Source: Patescibacteria group bacterium
Lineage (GTDB): Bacteria > Patescibacteriota > Minisyncoccia > Minisyncoccales > UBA10102
DNA length: 13,660 bases
Assembly (NCBI GenBank): GCA_018816925.1
Contig: JAHIUP010000048.1
Location: 1-13,660, forward strand
Reading direction: 5' to 3'
Made by a program: the position numbers and the translations under genes
The notes under the pieces: generated by a model
The model's input: only the letters and a program-made list of their open reading frames with translations
What the model was told of the DNA's origin: nothing
The model's database searches: none
Part shown: in pieces, positions 12,464 through 13,660 of the stretch
How positions within the stretch are numbered: position 1 is the stretch's first letter
Layout: each line of letters opens with the position of its first letter

Positions 12464-13660
12464 TTATTCCGACGCCTTCCCCCAGAACAGGAGCGTTCCC
12501 TCTTTCTTGCCCGACGACCGGTAGACGGGAGGGGTTGCGAGAGACACATCCACATCAACAGAAGAGTCCGTCGCGAGAAACGCCTCAAAGACATCCCAGA
12601 GCACGCTGTTTAATCTAAGAAAACGGAATACCTCATCTCCCTCCACGAGCGCTTTCACCTGCAGATGTTTCGTTCCTTCGTTGCGCAAGACAATCTGCTG
12701 ACTCATTTTCTTTCCAGGAGACATCCTTCCAAAATCCAGGCGCGCGGTAGAAACGGAGAACCCCGCCTCAATCACGCTCCCTCCCTCGCTTCCCCCTCCC
12801 TCCGCTACAATCTCCACTTCCAGGGGAATCTCCAGCAGGGATTCTGCGGCCGTAAGAATAAGCGGATTAGACCTCACGAATCCTTCCTTCTCTGCCTGCG
12901 CCTCAAATACTCCGCTTCCTGCAAGGGGAATGACAAAGGAATTTCCGTCGGGAACCTCAAAGGAAGAACCGTTCACAAGAACAACGGCCTCGCTCACCGC
13001 GCGCCAAGCAACTCCATTAAAGGACTCCAGCAGGGCTTCAACCGTCTCTCCTGGAAGAAACGCGCTTGTGTCTCGGGCAAGAGAGAGACGCAATGGTTCT
13101 TCTCCCCACTCCCCGTAATACCAGAGCACGGAATCCCCTTCTGCGAGCACGTAGTCGTCAGCCCCCACCGAAGGGGAAACCCAGTTCACGAGGTATAGCC
13201 AACCCACAAGCCCTTCCGCCGCATCCTCTCCTATCTGGGTAAGGTAAGGCCCGAAGTCCATATCTTTCACGACAAAAGAATACCCGCACGTTCCCGCCGC
13301 TTCCCTCACCACGTCCATTGCGGTTTTTACCTCCGCCTTCCCGCGGCACACTTCAGAGGAGGCCCCCTCAATACGAAAGGACACCTCCACGAAACTGCGT
13401 TCTGGAAGAGAAGCCACGGGATAGGAAACAGAGGTGAGGGCTATAACGGCTTGGGCGGTAGTAACCGAAGTAAACGCATTCTCCCCCTGTCCCTCCTGGT
13501 AGGCAAAGAATCCTTCTTCCGCCTGGAGCGAAAGCAAATGACTCACCAGATTGTTCCCGTTCTTTTCCCAGGAAGCGGGGTCCTGCCCGAGCTTGGAGAT
13601 GGCGGCTCCCACGAAGGCGTCCGAATTCGCATCCGAATCCGTTCCGTAAGGGCTCAAAGG
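12464..13660 (-). CDS. Alpha/alpha-barrel repeat + DUF4430 surface protein, 3' part (5' end outside the window)
   Basis: 398 codons are visible and the frame is open to the window edge; the TTG at 13657 is read as an internal Leu. Residues about 10-80 look like the last prenyltransferase/squalene-cyclase-type repeats: DAFVGAAISKLGQDPASW, NNLVSHLLSLQAEEGFFAY and VTTAQAVIALTSVSYPV. Residues 90-184 are a DUF4430 domain, ending GWLYLVNWVSPSVGADDYV (152-170) and LAEGDSVLWYYGEW, with Cys105 and Cys125 as a possible disulfide. Then come an Ig-like domain (about 188-275), an acidic-Gly linker (285-295) and a C-terminal beta domain with LDFGRMSPGKK and IVLRNEGTKHL (308-333). No C-terminal membrane helix is present. 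The barrel + DUF4430 order is that of transcobalamin, suggesting a ligand-binding surface protein; the ligand is unknown. Confidence 0.83.
   Translation of the reverse strand, partial: PLSPYGTDSDANSDAFVGAAISKLGQDPASWEKNGNNLVSHLLSLQAEEGFFAYQEGQGENAFTSVTTAQAVIALTSVSYPVASLPERSFVEVSFRIEGASSEVCRGKAEVKTAMDVVREAAGTCGYSFVVKDMDFGPYLTQIGEDAAEGLVGWLYLVNWVSPSVGADDYVLAEGDSVLWYYGEWGEEPLRLSLARDTSAFLPGETVEALLESFNGVAWRAVSEAVVLVNGSSFEVPDGNSFVIPLAGSGVFEAQAEKEGFVRSNPLILTAAESLLEIPLEVEIVAEGGGSEGGSVIEAGFSVSTARLDFGRMSPGKKMSQQIVLRNEGTKHLQVKALVEGDEVFRFLRLNSVLWDVFEAFLATDSSVDVDVSLATPPVYRSSGKKEGTLLFWGKASE

Overview
The window reads as part of a Candidate Phyla Radiation (Patescibacteria, probably Parcubacteria-like) genome. 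This assignment is inference from gene content: DUF5667-type and DUF5671-type membrane proteins, a PaaX-type regulator with a Cas2-like fold, a CPR-style PD-(D/E)XK protein with a CPRC motif, a transketolase split into two genes, and an almost complete lack of Shine-Dalgarno sequences. No rRNA, tRNA, insertion sequence or CRISPR array was seen. All genes except one lie on the minus strand, so transcription mostly runs from high to low coordinates.

Layout, high to low coordinate. (1) 11526-13660 is a cell-surface locus. It holds the 3' part of a large protein with an alpha/alpha-barrel (prenyltransferase-like) repeat followed by a DUF4430 domain, a beta-sandwich membrane protein, and a second small DUF4430 protein. 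The barrel + DUF4430 order resembles transcobalamin/intrinsic factor. (2) aroE (10608-11468) has its own promoter. (3) 9728-10610 is an AT-rich, repeat-rich patch around the only plus-strand gene, a PaaX/Cas2-fold regulator. It is bracketed by two related 24-bp palindromes, the first touching its -35 box. Short repeats lie on both sides. (4) 4135-9727 is a non-oxidative pentose phosphate operon: rpiB, rpe, a 36-aa membrane peptide, transketolase N half, a ~100-nt predicted three-way-junction element, transketolase C half, a PfkB sugar kinase and a 417-aa unknown protein. (5) 1320-4085 is an envelope operon: DUF5671 membrane protein, single-pass anchored protein, and a secreted DUF5667 coiled-coil protein with a four-cysteine Kazal domain that appears to carry a 3' frameshift. 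(6) 1-1173 holds a YjbQ-family enzyme, a PD-(D/E)XK gene whose 3' end appears replaced in frame by the tail of a DsbA-family protein, and the start of a DUF2156 gene.

The most consistent unlisted signal is promoter placement. Before rpiB, the PaaX-like gene, the DUF5671 gene and aroE, a good -10 box ends only 6-7 nt before the ATG, so these mRNAs should be leaderless. Genes within operons often join by 4-nt ATGA overlaps. The regulator is divergent from the pentose phosphate operon and has a perfect palindrome in the shared region, so it may control that operon as well as itself (inference).
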